Assembly: GCF_000828615.1 (NCBI RefSeq)
Contig: NZ_AP012273.1
Location: 2,728,001-2,792,000 of the forward strand
Direction of reading: 5' to 3'
DNA length: 64,000 nucleotides
Source: Thiolapillus brandeum
Lineage (GTDB): Bacteria; Pseudomonadota; Gammaproteobacteria; Chromatiales; Chromatiaceae
Part shown: piece by piece, positions 16,518-25,838 of the stretch
Position numbering within the stretch: position 1 is the first letter of the stretch
Layout: each line of letters opens with the position of its first letter
Notes under the pieces: generated by a model
What the model was told of the DNA's origin: nothing
Seen by the model: the letters and a program-made list of their open reading frames with translations, nothing else
Databases searched by the model: none
Program-made: the position numbers and the translations under genes

Positions 16518-19274
16518 ATGAACACTCCAGCAACTCCCCGTGCCATCATCACCCTGCTCTTCCTGTCAGCTTGCTTCTCTTTCTCAGGAACAACCCATGC
16601 GGGCTGGCACCCTGATCCTGACGACGACGGTATCAACAGTCAGTACGATCTGTGCCCCTATATCTACGACCCGCTACAGGGCGATGCCGATGGAGATGGA
16701 GTGGGAGACTTTTGTGATCCGGACTATGCCCCCCCCACCCTGGGGGATCGTGTTTCAGACCTGCGCATCGAACACATCACCCCATATGGTGCCTGGCTCA
16801 GTTTCACTTCTCCTTACGACAATTACACCTATGGCTGGGAAGCTGTGGCTGCCTGGTCCACCATTCCCGGTGAGCTGACTACGGTGGCGGGCTTCGACTC
16901 TGCCGCTGCCAGGGGCGACCTGATGGAACTCGGCAGAATACATGCCGACTACGGGGAAAAGAATGAAGAACCCATCATCCTCACTGATCTCGAACCCAAT
17001 ACCACTTATTACGTGGCCATCACACCGGGATCCATCAGTGACGGCTACGATCCTCGCATATCCAATATTGTCAGCTTTACCACAAGGCCCATATCCCTGC
17101 CCTCCCCACCCGACGTCCATCCCCGGGTGTACGCCACCCCAGCATTCATCACGAAACTGAAAACCCGCAGGGCAAACAATGACAGCGGCTGGACCAAGTG
17201 GGAAAACACCATCCGTGCCAAGGCCCAGTCGGAAGGAACCCGGCGCTACTGCTTCGACGCAGCCTTGCTCTATCAGGTAACCGGCAATGCCCAGGACAAG
17301 ACGACTGCCCTTTCCATCTTCAACAGCAGCATCACCTACTGGGAAAACACGGTGTTGGTAAACAACGCATTCCGGTGGGAAAACGCCCAGCTGGGCGCCT
17401 GCCTGGATCTGCTCTGGAACGACATCGACAGCTCCTTGAGAAACCGTGCCATCAGAGCTTACCTCGAGGATGATGAGTACAATATCACCGACCGTGTCCT
17501 GCGCCGGGATGATACCGACGAATTTGCCTCCTTCCCCCGCAACTGGATCGTGGATGGCCTGGTGGCCTGTGGCGCCAGCGGCATCGATCCGGCCCTGTCT
17601 GACCGCGCCTGCGCCATTCTGGAAACCGGCCACCGGCTGTGGCATGGCGTGCAACTGGTGAAAGCCCGAAGAGAACGGGGAAAATATGCCCAGAGCGATG
17701 GCCTCAAGCCGGATGGCACCGCCTATGGACAGGGCACCCAGCTCTACTGGCTGGAAATCCTCCTGGCCCTGTCAAATGCCGGCGAATCCATCGATACCTA
17801 TGGACCCCACATCGAAAATGCCCTGAAATCCATGTTCCTCTACCTGTTCACGCCGACCCGGAAAGGCTTTGTTTCCATGGGTGACGTGGAAGCCTACACC
17901 GACAACTTCAGCATCGAACCCAACAGCTACCAACTCCGGCGGGCCAATGGAGGAGTGCTGGGTCTGTTCTCGGGCGTTCTCGCCCAAACCGGGCGCACCC
18001 AGGCCGCAGGCTGGGTACAACATCTGCTGTCCAAACGATACGACGTCGATCCCGTCAACAAGGTGGATGGCACGACGGTTTACCGGCTGATGTTCGAAAC
18101 GGATGAAATCCCCAAGGTCGATTACACCAAAGCCTTGGATACCTTCTTCCATGCCGAAGGTTTTGGCGTGGTCTTCGACCGTACATCCTGGGAGGACAAT
18201 GCTTCCTACCTCATGTTCCGCGCAGGCTGGAATACGGTAGATCATGTTCATGCCGATGTGGGTCATTTCCAGTTCTTTCGTCAGGGGAAATGGCTGACCC
18301 ATGAGTCCATTGCCTATGGTGGTCTTGCCTCCTGCCTGGGACACAACATCTGGGTCATGAAAACCGGCGATACCGGTGGCGGCGCCTGCCCCGGCGGATT
18401 CGGCCAGAATTTCTTTGCCCAGAATGACAACAGCAAGTCACTGATTCTGAAAACCAGTTCCGGCTATGACTATACCTATGTCACAGCGGAGATGGCAGGC
18501 GCCTACAACATCTTCAAGGAGCACGATCTGCGGAACTTCAACAGCGTTCAGCGCTCACTGCTGTGGATCAAGGATCACAGCGGCTATGGCGTAGATACCC
18601 TGGTCATGCTGGATCGCATAGAAACTTCCGCCAACGCCGAAGCCGATGCCATTGGTTACTATCAATTGCACCTGGACGAAAACCCAAGCATAGCCGGAAA
18701 GCGTGCAACCACCACCCTTGGAAATCAACAGCTGGTCGTGGATGTCGTCACCCCAACGACAGCCGCCCTGTCAACCATCAGCCCCAGCGGTTCACCCGGC
18801 GGCAACAGCGATCAGGCCATCTACACTCATCGTCTGCGTGTCGATCCGGGGACCAACGGGCACCTGGTCAACATGATAACGGTACTGCGGGGTTCTGCTG
18901 CCGGGGTGAGCCTGGATCAGCCCATCGCCGTCAACAGCAGCACTCTCCAGGGAACCTATACCCAGGGAACCCTGGTGCTGATGCCTACCTCGCCCATCAA
19001 GGACAAAGGCGCCAGTCTTACCAATGCCTCTGCCACGGTCTCAACCACCAGCGCGTTGACGGTGTTCATCACGGGATTGAAAAAAGACACCGGCTATTCT
19101 CTACAGGCCACCCAGTCAGGCGCATCCCTGACCATTTCCGTTTCCCCCAACGGAAACCTCAAAAGCGATGAGGGAGGCGTTTTGGGTGTACGTATCGACA
19201 GCGCCAGGAACATTGTGCCCATAGAGATCTCCTACATGATTTTCAACGATGATTTTGAAGGCATGGGCAGCTGA
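16518..19274 (+). CDS. Secreted heparinase II/III-like polysaccharide lyase with thrombospondin type 3 repeat
   Basis: This 918-residue exported protein has a signal peptide to about residue 29, then a calcium-binding thrombospondin type 3 stretch (DPDDDGINSQYDLC, DADGDGVGDFCDPDY). A fibronectin III-like domain follows (about 78-192, ending NIVSFTTRP), then an alpha/alpha-toroid region from about 200. Near residues 575-595 it has HVHADVGHFQFFRQGKWLTH, the conserved block of the heparinase II/III C-terminal beta domain. Such lyases cleave uronic-acid polysaccharides by beta-elimination, which suits an EPS locus that also makes an N-acetylhexosaminuronic acid. The C-terminus ends in MIFNDDFEGMGS, a D-F-E motif. 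It could be for EPS trimming or release; the substrate is not shown. Confidence 0.8.
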   Translation: MNTPATPRAIITLLFLSACFSFSGTTHAGWHPDPDDDGINSQYDLCPYIYDPLQGDADGDGVGDFCDPDYAPPTLGDRVSDLRIEHITPYGAWLSFTSPYDNYTYGWEAVAAWSTIPGELTTVAGFDSAAARGDLMELGRIHADYGEKNEEPIILTDLEPNTTYYVAITPGSISDGYDPRISNIVSFTTRPISLPSPPDVHPRVYATPAFITKLKTRRANNDSGWTKWENTIRAKAQSEGTRRYCFDAALLYQVTGNAQDKTTALSIFNSSITYWENTVLVNNAFRWENAQLGACLDLLWNDIDSSLRNRAIRAYLEDDEYNITDRVLRRDDTDEFASFPRNWIVDGLVACGASGIDPALSDRACAILETGHRLWHGVQLVKARRERGKYAQSDGLKPDGTAYGQGTQLYWLEILLALSNAGESIDTYGPHIENALKSMFLYLFTPTRKGFVSMGDVEAYTDNFSIEPNSYQLRRANGGVLGLFSGVLAQTGRTQAAGWVQHLLSKRYDVDPVNKVDGTTVYRLMFETDEIPKVDYTKALDTFFHAEGFGVVFDRTSWEDNASYLMFRAGWNTVDHVHADVGHFQFFRQGKWLTHESIAYGGLASCLGHNIWVMKTGDTGGGACPGGFGQNFFAQNDNSKSLILKTSSGYDYTYVTAEMAGAYNIFKEHDLRNFNSVQRSLLWIKDHSGYGVDTLVMLDRIETSANAEADAIGYYQLHLDENPSIAGKRATTTLGNQQLVVDVVTPTTAALSTISPSGSPGGNSDQAIYTHRLRVDPGTNGHLVNMITVLRGSAAGVSLDQPIAVNSSTLQGTYTQGTLVLMPTSPIKDKGASLTNASATVSTTSALTVFITGLKKDTGYSLQATQSGASLTISVSPNGNLKSDEGGVLGVRIDSARNIVPIEISYMIFNDDFEGMGS

Positions 19275-19480
19275 CCCCCAACCCGCGGAAAATCCGGCCA
19301 GCGGCACCTTTCATCTGGCCAGTTGCACAGAAAGCCTCAGCCTGCTCCCCTTCCCTGTCTGAATAAACGGACAGCACTCCCCGGTGCAGGAAAAACAACG
19401 CGCCTTGTCCATACTTGCAGTTTGCCTGGATTCAGTGCACAGTTTGCCGCGTGCCTCCAGAGGAAAACGGATCCGCTGCG

Positions 19481-20929
19481 TTGAACATTACCGGGAAAGT
19501 AGTTCACTCATTGAAATGGATGTCCCTGTCCAAGCTTCTTGCCCAAGGCATACGCTGGATCGTGACGTTCATCGTCATCCGCATTCTTCTGCCCGAAGAC
19601 TACGGACTGATGGCAATGTCCGATGTCGTGATCTCCTTTTTTGCCCTGTTTGCCACGGCAGGCCTTGCCTCTGCTCTGGTGCAAGTCAAATCCTTCACGC
19701 AGATGCAGATCCGGGAACTCTTTGGCCTGCTCCTGAGCATCAATCTGGTTCTGGCAATCGCCGTGTTCCTCATTGCCCCCCAGGCCGCCGCCTTCTACCA
19801 CGAAGATCGGCTTGTTCCGGTTCTGCATGCCTTGCTGGTCGGCTTTCTCATCACTGCTATTGAGACTCTTCCTTCGGCATTGTTGAATCGGGAAATGCGT
19901 TTCAAGGCCCTGTCCCTGATCGATCTGGGCGCTGCCGTAACTTCAGCCATCGTTACCCTGACCCTGGCCCTGTCCGGCGTCGGCGTCTGGAGTCTGGTCA
20001 TCGGTTATCTCAGTGAGATGACCTTGCGCGCAGTCTTGAAGTTTTCGCTTCAGCCGGTAAGGGTCTGGCCAAAATTCTCTTTCAGGGAGTCTCTTCCCTT
20101 GCTTCAGTTTGGCGGCACCATGACCCTGGGCAGCATGGTCTGGTTTGCCTTCGTCAACACCGACATGGTGATCGGCGGCAGGCTTTGGTCTACGGAAACT
20201 CTGGGTATCTATGCCGTTGCCATGCAGATTTCCCAGATCCCCCTGAGCAAACTGACGCCCATGCTGAAACAGGTGGCCTTTCCCGCCTATTCCAATCTGC
20301 TGCACAAGGGTGACGAGATTGGTCCTTATTTCATCAAGGCCAGCGGTCTATCCATGTTCATGACCTTTCCGGTTTTCTTCGGCATGGCTTCCACGGCCAA
20401 CGCCTATGTTCCCCTGTTACTCGGCGAAAAATGGCTGGCGGTGATTCTTCCCGCAACCCTGATTCCCCTGACCCTCCCTTTCAGAGTGGCTCAGGAGCTC
20501 ATCGATCCTGCCATGCAGGCCCGGGGATATCCTCGAGGGGTGGTCATCAACTGGGCCTTCGCACTGCTGATCACGGGCCCTTCTCTCTATATAGGCGCCA
20601 GATTCTGGGGGCTGGAAGGACTTTGCTGGGCCTGGGTCATCAGTTTCCCGCTTGCCTTCCTGTTTTCCGCATCAAAAGCATGCCGGGTACTGGATGTTTC
20701 CATGGGAGAATATTTGTCTACCCTGGCAAGGCCATTGGCCTGCGCATCAATAATGTACGTTACAATCCTGGTCGAACGATATTTCACCGGGGATCTTATG
20801 CCACTGGCCGCACAGCTCGCCATGCAAATAATCACGGGTGTTATCGTTTACCTGACAGCAAGCCGTTTTCTCTGCTCCAACGAGATGCGTCATCTCCTGG
20901 ATCTGGTCAAGAACGTCCGCTCTCAATAG
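19481..20929 (+). CDS. Wzx-type oligosaccharide flippase
   Basis: This protein of about 482 residues has 12-14 hydrophobic segments and is in the MOP exporter superfamily. The N-terminal VIRILLPEDYGLMAM block and the mid-protein NTDMVIGGRL and ETLGIYAVAMQI segments match WzxC-like polysaccharide flippases, which move lipid-linked repeat units to the periplasm. The start is uncertain: no ATG is near. I chose TTG at 19481 because it gives the usual N-terminus (MNITGKVVHSLKWMSLSKLL); TTG 19415 and GTG 19451 are also in frame. The next gene, a GT2, starts 19 bases after its stop. Confidence 0.85.
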   Translation: MNITGKVVHSLKWMSLSKLLAQGIRWIVTFIVIRILLPEDYGLMAMSDVVISFFALFATAGLASALVQVKSFTQMQIRELFGLLLSINLVLAIAVFLIAPQAAAFYHEDRLVPVLHALLVGFLITAIETLPSALLNREMRFKALSLIDLGAAVTSAIVTLTLALSGVGVWSLVIGYLSEMTLRAVLKFSLQPVRVWPKFSFRESLPLLQFGGTMTLGSMVWFAFVNTDMVIGGRLWSTETLGIYAVAMQISQIPLSKLTPMLKQVAFPAYSNLLHKGDEIGPYFIKASGLSMFMTFPVFFGMASTANAYVPLLLGEKWLAVILPATLIPLTLPFRVAQELIDPAMQARGYPRGVVINWAFALLITGPSLYIGARFWGLEGLCWAWVISFPLAFLFSASKACRVLDVSMGEYLSTLARPLACASIMYVTILVERYFTGDLMPLAAQLAMQIITGVIVYLTASRFLCSNEMRHLLDLVKNVRSQ

Positions 20930-20948
20930 ACCCTCTGGTAAGTATTCC

Positions 20949-21875
20949 ATGGAACAGCAAGATTATTTTATTTCTGTCGTCATCCCCAACTACAACTATG
21001 AGAAATACGTGGGAGAAGCCATTCGCTCAGTATTGGATCAAACCTGGAACAACCGGGAAGTCGTGGTGGTCGATGATGGCTCTACAGATGATTCCGTTAG
21101 GGTGATCCGGAAGTTTGGCGATAAAGTTCGGCTCATCCGGCAGGAGAACCAGCATCTGTCCGCGGCGCGCAATACCGGGATACGGGCGGCCAAAGGGAAC
21201 TGGATTGCCTTCCTGGACTCCGACGATCTGTGGCACCCGTGCAAACTGGAACTGCAGGTTGAAGCACTGAAGAAAAATCCTGACTGGGCTTTCATCGGGG
21301 GCGATGTACTGGATGAAGGGGATTATCCTGACTTTGACAAAGCAACCATCCAGGAAGAAGAGGTAACTCTGAACGACTTTCTCGCCTACACCCCCATGTC
21401 CGGCTCCGTGGCCCTGGTCAAAACAGAGTGCTTCAACAAGGTTGGCATGTTTGACCCGGGTTTACGTTCCAGTGAAGACCTGGATATGTGGCTCAGACTG
21501 GCATCAGCCTATCGTGGTGGACGGGTCAAGGCTCCTTTGTGGCACTACCGCCAGCACCCGGACCAGATGAACCGGGATATGGGAACCATGCTGACCACCC
21601 GCAAACAGGTAATGAGCCGGTTCTTCCATAAACACCATATCCCCTTTTCCCAGCGACGCATTGCCTGGGCCCAGTACATGTACGACGCCGCAATCACCCA
21701 CCGGGACAACGGTGGAAACCTGGGCCGTTCATTGGCTTACGGGCTGGGCAGCCTCCTGTACGCGCCGGAAAGCTACCACGCGGAAGCTTCTACCGGAGAA
21801 CGGCTGAAATCCGAGATCGTCACCCTGCTGAGACTGCTGCGGATTCACAAGCCAGGTGAGACTCACGATCATTGA
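20949..21875 (+). CDS. Glycosyltransferase family 2
   Basis: This 308-residue inverting GT-A enzyme has SVVIPNYNYEKYV at the start, VVVVDDGSTDDS for nucleotide binding, FLDSDDLW as the metal-binding D-x-D region, and SSEDLDMWLRLA as the catalytic-base ED motif. No membrane segments are seen. It probably transfers one sugar of the repeat unit in the cytoplasm. It converges with the next gene (minus strand), leaving 16 bases between the stops. Confidence 0.86.
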   Translation: MEQQDYFISVVIPNYNYEKYVGEAIRSVLDQTWNNREVVVVDDGSTDDSVRVIRKFGDKVRLIRQENQHLSAARNTGIRAAKGNWIAFLDSDDLWHPCKLELQVEALKKNPDWAFIGGDVLDEGDYPDFDKATIQEEEVTLNDFLAYTPMSGSVALVKTECFNKVGMFDPGLRSSEDLDMWLRLASAYRGGRVKAPLWHYRQHPDQMNRDMGTMLTTRKQVMSRFFHKHHIPFSQRRIAWAQYMYDAAITHRDNGGNLGRSLAYGLGSLLYAPESYHAEASTGERLKSEIVTLLRLLRIHKPGETHDH

Positions 21876-21891
21876 GCATATCGCCACCGGT

Positions 21892-23490
21892 CTATTTGAG
21901 AAGAAATTTCCTGATCCTGATGTAGGTATCGCCCAGTATCCACTTCAATGCCTTTTTGAAGTTCCAGAAGGCTGTCTGGAACAACTGATGCCGGTTCAGT
22001 GTTCCCGACGCCAGATCGACCACCCGCTGGTTCCGGGTGGCATTGTTGATGGCATAACGACCTACCAGATATCCGTCTCCATCCCGCTGAATCAGCTTGT
22101 TCGGTTCAGAAGTGAAGAGATGCCGGATACCCGCCTTGAAAGCCAGCGCTTTTACCTTGTCCGAGTAGAACCCCCCCGGCACCGAAGCACAGCTGATCTG
22201 TTTGCCAATCATATCCCCCAGGATGGCGCAGCTGGTTTCCCACTCCCGGGCAATCTGTTCATCACTCAAAGCGCTGATATTGGGCGGATGGGTATGGGAG
22301 TGGGATCCAATCACATGCCCCCGGCGATCCAGCTCACGGATGTCATCCGCCGTCATAAATCCTGCCTCACCCACCTTGTCCGTGGTGATGAAGAAGTAAC
22401 CGATCCAGCCGCGGCTTTCCAGAAGATCCGCCACCTCGGTAATCGCACTCTTACCGCCATCATCAAAGGTAAACAGAATCCGCTGCGAAGCCTGTTGTGC
22501 ACGGGACTTCCCCTGGGGTAGCCGGGTATCCACCTGTGGATAGTGTTGCTGCAGCAGGTTCAACTGGCGGACAAAAGCATCCCGATCGAGTTTGTAGATA
22601 TTCGCATCCGGACTGTCGAAGCCGGAGCTCTCATATTTTCCCTGCTCCACCACATCGTGATACAGGAGTGATGGCGCCACCCGTCCTGCCTGTTGCCGCT
22701 TGCGTGCCGCCCGCTTCCATTTCAGGTACTGGCTCATCCAGGGCTGGCCCCATACTCCGGATGGTCTTCCCTGAGTGTCGATGGGGGTTGCTTTCCCCAG
22801 GTAAATCTCCTGCAGCCTCTGGCGTATGGCATCGAGGTTATCGAACACAGTCCTGTCCTGTATGGTGATATGGGAATCACGCAGCTCATCGAACTCCGGG
22901 TAGAAGTAGCCATACACGGGACCGGTATCCACGCCATCATCGATTTTCAACAGGGTCATGCCCACCTTGTCCAGGTCATTGGAGGCCAGGGCCCAGAAGC
23001 ATCCATGCGCATTCCGATACTCGGGACAAATTCCGGGATGCATGACAAAGGTTCCGGTTTTGGCCAAACCATAGATGTCCTTTTTCAACAGGGTTTTGCA
23101 CCTGGCGATAATCAGATCCGGCTGTAAGGATTGAATGAACTGGGCCACTTCCGGGGTATTGGGCGACAGGGTATGAAACTCCGCCATCGGTCCCTGGTAA
23201 TCCGGATAGGCCTCCCGGATCCTTTTCAACCGTGTGCCCTGAACTGCTTTATCCCGGGCCGAGAGAAAGATCCTGTAATAGACCCTGAACAGCAACACAT
23301 CCAGAAATCGCAGCATGCCACTTCGCCGGATTTCATTCTTGATACGCTGGACCATTCTCCCCGGGGTTTCGTCGATAAACACGATTCCGACAAGATCAGA
23401 AAACGAATCCAGCCAGGCTGGCAAGGCCTGCCCGTTCAGCAGATCATCCGAATGGCATATCAGCAGAGTCTTCATCCCATTGGCATCCAT
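21892..23490 (-). CDS. Fusion: formyltransferase-like domain plus polysaccharide deacetylase domain
   Basis: This 532-residue protein joins two enzyme domains. Residues about 5-240 resemble the methionyl-tRNA/sugar formyltransferase fold: LQPDLIIARCKTLLKKD, then FVMHPGICPEYRNAHGCFWA (the N/H-P-G region) and DDGVDTGPV. Residues about 290-480 are a NodB-type deacetylase: RILFTFDDGGKSAITEVADL gives the metal-binding DD, GSHSHTHPPN the H-x-x-x-H, and SVPGGFYSD the later motif. A deacetylase that frees a sugar amine joined to a formyltransferase that caps it would make sense on an amino sugar. ATG 23490 used; ATG 23475 is a possible start. It is nine bases downstream of a glycosyltransferase gene. 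Confidence 0.8.
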   Translation of the reverse strand: MDANGMKTLLICHSDDLLNGQALPAWLDSFSDLVGIVFIDETPGRMVQRIKNEIRRSGMLRFLDVLLFRVYYRIFLSARDKAVQGTRLKRIREAYPDYQGPMAEFHTLSPNTPEVAQFIQSLQPDLIIARCKTLLKKDIYGLAKTGTFVMHPGICPEYRNAHGCFWALASNDLDKVGMTLLKIDDGVDTGPVYGYFYPEFDELRDSHITIQDRTVFDNLDAIRQRLQEIYLGKATPIDTQGRPSGVWGQPWMSQYLKWKRAARKRQQAGRVAPSLLYHDVVEQGKYESSGFDSPDANIYKLDRDAFVRQLNLLQQHYPQVDTRLPQGKSRAQQASQRILFTFDDGGKSAITEVADLLESRGWIGYFFITTDKVGEAGFMTADDIRELDRRGHVIGSHSHTHPPNISALSDEQIAREWETSCAILGDMIGKQISCASVPGGFYSDKVKALAFKAGIRHLFTSEPNKLIQRDGDGYLVGRYAINNATRNQRVVDLASGTLNRHQLFQTAFWNFKKALKWILGDTYIRIRKFLLK

Positions 23491-23499
23491 GATGGCACG

Positions 23500-24720
23500 T
23501 CATCCGGCTGACGGTTTGGCTGCCAGCATTTCCTCGTAGACCGGTGGATACACAGCTGCAGTAGTACGCCAGTTGCGCACTTTCTCCACATATTCCAGTC
23601 CATTCGCTATCAGGGAATCCAACAGTGATGTATCCGCCAGAGTGGAAACCACGGCTTGGGCGAGGGCGTCTGGGTTCTCCGGAGTAAACAGTATGCCTGT
23701 CCTGCCCTGCTCCACCATCTCCCGGTGCCCGCCAATATCGGAGGCCAAAACCGGAATGCCCTGAGCCATGGCTTCAAGAGGTTTCAGGGGTGTGACCAGC
23801 CGGGTCAGGCGGATATCTTCCCTGGGGAAAACCAGCAGATCGACCAGACTGTAATACCGGTTGATGTCCGCATAATCGACCCGCCCGGTAAAAGTGACAT
23901 GGGCCTCTATACCCAGGTCTGATGCCAGCTTCTTCAGGTTCTCGGCTTCATTGCCGCTTCCCACCAGCAGGATATGCGCATCAGGCACCGATGCCAGAAT
24001 GGCCGGAGTCGCCTTGAGCAGGTATTCCAGTCCTTCGTACTTGAAAAATGAACCAAGAAAAGCGATGACTGTTTTTCCTTCCAGTTTCAGCGTTTTCTCC
24101 AGCGCGCTGTCACGCTCCTGCACCAGTTTGAATTTTGCAAGATCCACGGCATTGGGCGCCACCAGGAGTTTTTCAGCAGGGATTCCCCGGCCAATAATCT
24201 CATCCTTCAAGCCATTGCAAATGCAACTTACCCTGTCCACATGCTTGAATACATGCTGTTCCATGGCCCGGATGATACGGTACTGCGCACCCCACTCCCT
24301 GATCTTTCCGGTGTCCACCGCGGCATCCTCCCAGAAAGCCCTGACTTCATACAACACTGGCATACCGGTTAGTTTTCTCAGGCGCAAACCCACCAGCCCG
24401 TTCAACATGGGGGAGTGCGCATGAATCACATCGGGTTTTTCCTTTTCTATGACTTCCATGGCCCGGTCTGTCATGTGGCGCACGTGATCGATATAGGACA
24501 GCAGGGGAATCCCGGTGAACATCCCCCTGGCTCTGGTGGTTCTGTAGTAGGTGATACCTTCCACTTCCTCGACCAGATCCTCGAATTTGTCATATTTCTC
24601 ACTGGTCAACTGGCAAGTCTCAACCCCCAGGGCCATCAGATTGCGGATGATGGCATCCGACCGGGAGGAATAGCCGTTGACGCTGGGTCGTGACAAATCT
24701 AGCAGATGAAATACTTTCAT
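23500..24720 (-). CDS. Glycosyltransferase family 4 (XrtA/PEP-CTERM-associated type)
   Basis: This protein of about 406 residues has the GT-B fold. The N-terminal block FHLLDLSRPSVNGYSSRS and the DVIHAHSPMLNGLVGLR stretch look like the TIGR04063 group of exosortase-linked glycosyltransferases (recalled). The C-terminal PREDIRLTRLVTPLKPLEAM and VLASDIGGHREMV blocks are the donor site. ATG 24720 is preceded by AAGGAT; the frame also extends to GTG 24741. It reads into the formyltransferase/deacetylase gene nine bases downstream. Confidence 0.85.
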   Translation of the reverse strand: MKVFHLLDLSRPSVNGYSSRSDAIIRNLMALGVETCQLTSEKYDKFEDLVEEVEGITYYRTTRARGMFTGIPLLSYIDHVRHMTDRAMEVIEKEKPDVIHAHSPMLNGLVGLRLRKLTGMPVLYEVRAFWEDAAVDTGKIREWGAQYRIIRAMEQHVFKHVDRVSCICNGLKDEIIGRGIPAEKLLVAPNAVDLAKFKLVQERDSALEKTLKLEGKTVIAFLGSFFKYEGLEYLLKATPAILASVPDAHILLVGSGNEAENLKKLASDLGIEAHVTFTGRVDYADINRYYSLVDLLVFPREDIRLTRLVTPLKPLEAMAQGIPVLASDIGGHREMVEQGRTGILFTPENPDALAQAVVSTLADTSLLDSLIANGLEYVEKVRNWRTTAAVYPPVYEEMLAAKPSAG

Positions 24721-24827
24721 TCTTATCCTTGCAGGTTGCACACCAAAAAACCTATTCGGGGAAGAGGATTCTCATCCCCCGCATACCAGGACAAACCGTG
24801 ACTTCCGGTAAATCCTTTTGTGGAAGA

Positions 24828-25838
24828 TCACATTTTCATATCCAAACGCTTATATGCCTGCTGCACCCAGCGGCCGTAGCGTCGAAAACGGCTCCCATGG
24901 GGAAGCACATGCAAATTGTCATCGCGCATTTCAGGCAGATGCCCTGAAAGCTCCGCCACGGTTTCCACTTTGAAGCGATGGGCATTGTCGGCCAGGAAAC
25001 GGCACAGCCCCCGCAACCGGGAAAAATTGACTCGATTCAGGCGGCCGGTCCGGTTTTCCACCGACTCAAGATACATGAACTCAAATGAATGGGTGACGAT
25101 GGTCAGTTCCCGCACGCCCATTTTCTCAGCCTTGCACAGCAGGTCTTTCATCTCCGCCAGGGAAACCGCCGTGATCTGCAGGTGCCGGTATCCGCCCCCT
25201 GGTTCAACAAAATTGCTGATAGGCAGTTCCCATACCCCCTCTCCAGTATCGAACAGTTCGACTTCCAGTTCCGGCCATTCCAGCTTGCTGTTCCTGGTGC
25301 GATAGCAGGGATTGTAGTTGCTGCTGATACTCAGGCCGCATTTCGCCATTGCCCGCCAGGTATCGTTGTTCGCCCCGAAATTCCCTGCCCGGAACGAGAC
25401 AAGATTGTCCCCAGGTACGCCGCAGTCGATCAGCACCTGTTTGCCTCTGGTCAGCAGCTGCTGTTGCTGATCCAGATCATAGGCTGCCATATCATCCGGG
25501 GGGGGATCGACCTTGCGTGTGATCCAGTCGGCCTGCTGCTGCACCGGATGCGCATGCAACTGGATATCATGTCCACGTTGCATAATGGTTTCACAGACAC
25601 GCCTGAGCGCATCCCGACCGAAATAGTCCGCGCCGAAAGGATCGACATAAAAGCTGCCGCGCAAGCCACAAGCCTCGAATTCATCCATGATCAGAGGAAT
25701 GCCCAACTCCTGTTCCTGGTTGCTGAAGCGTCCCCAGACACGCATATCGTATCCTGCCGCGGGCAGCAGCCGTCCCCCACGCAGACGCTCCTCCCGGCAT
25801 TCGGTATCGATGGTGAGGTAGATCCGCATCACCGTCAT
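24828..25838 (-). CDS. Polysaccharide deacetylase-family protein
   Basis: This protein of about 336 residues begins with MRIYLTIDTECRE, a TxDxE metal-ligand strand. It continues with GSFYVDPFG, a histidine motif GHDIQLHAHPVQQQ, FRAGNFGANNDT and TIVTHSFEFMY, which together match the NodB-like barrel. It is expected to remove N-acetyl groups from sugars. Its ATG at 25838 overlaps the stop of the 2-epimerase (ATGA); the long open frame upstream of this lies in the epimerase gene and is not used. Some XrtA-locus deacetylases are periplasmic, but this one shows no signal peptide. Confidence 0.78.
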   Translation of the reverse strand: MTVMRIYLTIDTECREERLRGGRLLPAAGYDMRVWGRFSNQEQELGIPLIMDEFEACGLRGSFYVDPFGADYFGRDALRRVCETIMQRGHDIQLHAHPVQQQADWITRKVDPPPDDMAAYDLDQQQQLLTRGKQVLIDCGVPGDNLVSFRAGNFGANNDTWRAMAKCGLSISSNYNPCYRTRNSKLEWPELEVELFDTGEGVWELPISNFVEPGGGYRHLQITAVSLAEMKDLLCKAEKMGVRELTIVTHSFEFMYLESVENRTGRLNRVNFSRLRGLCRFLADNAHRFKVETVAELSGHLPEMRDDNLHVLPHGSRFRRYGRWVQQAYKRLDMKM

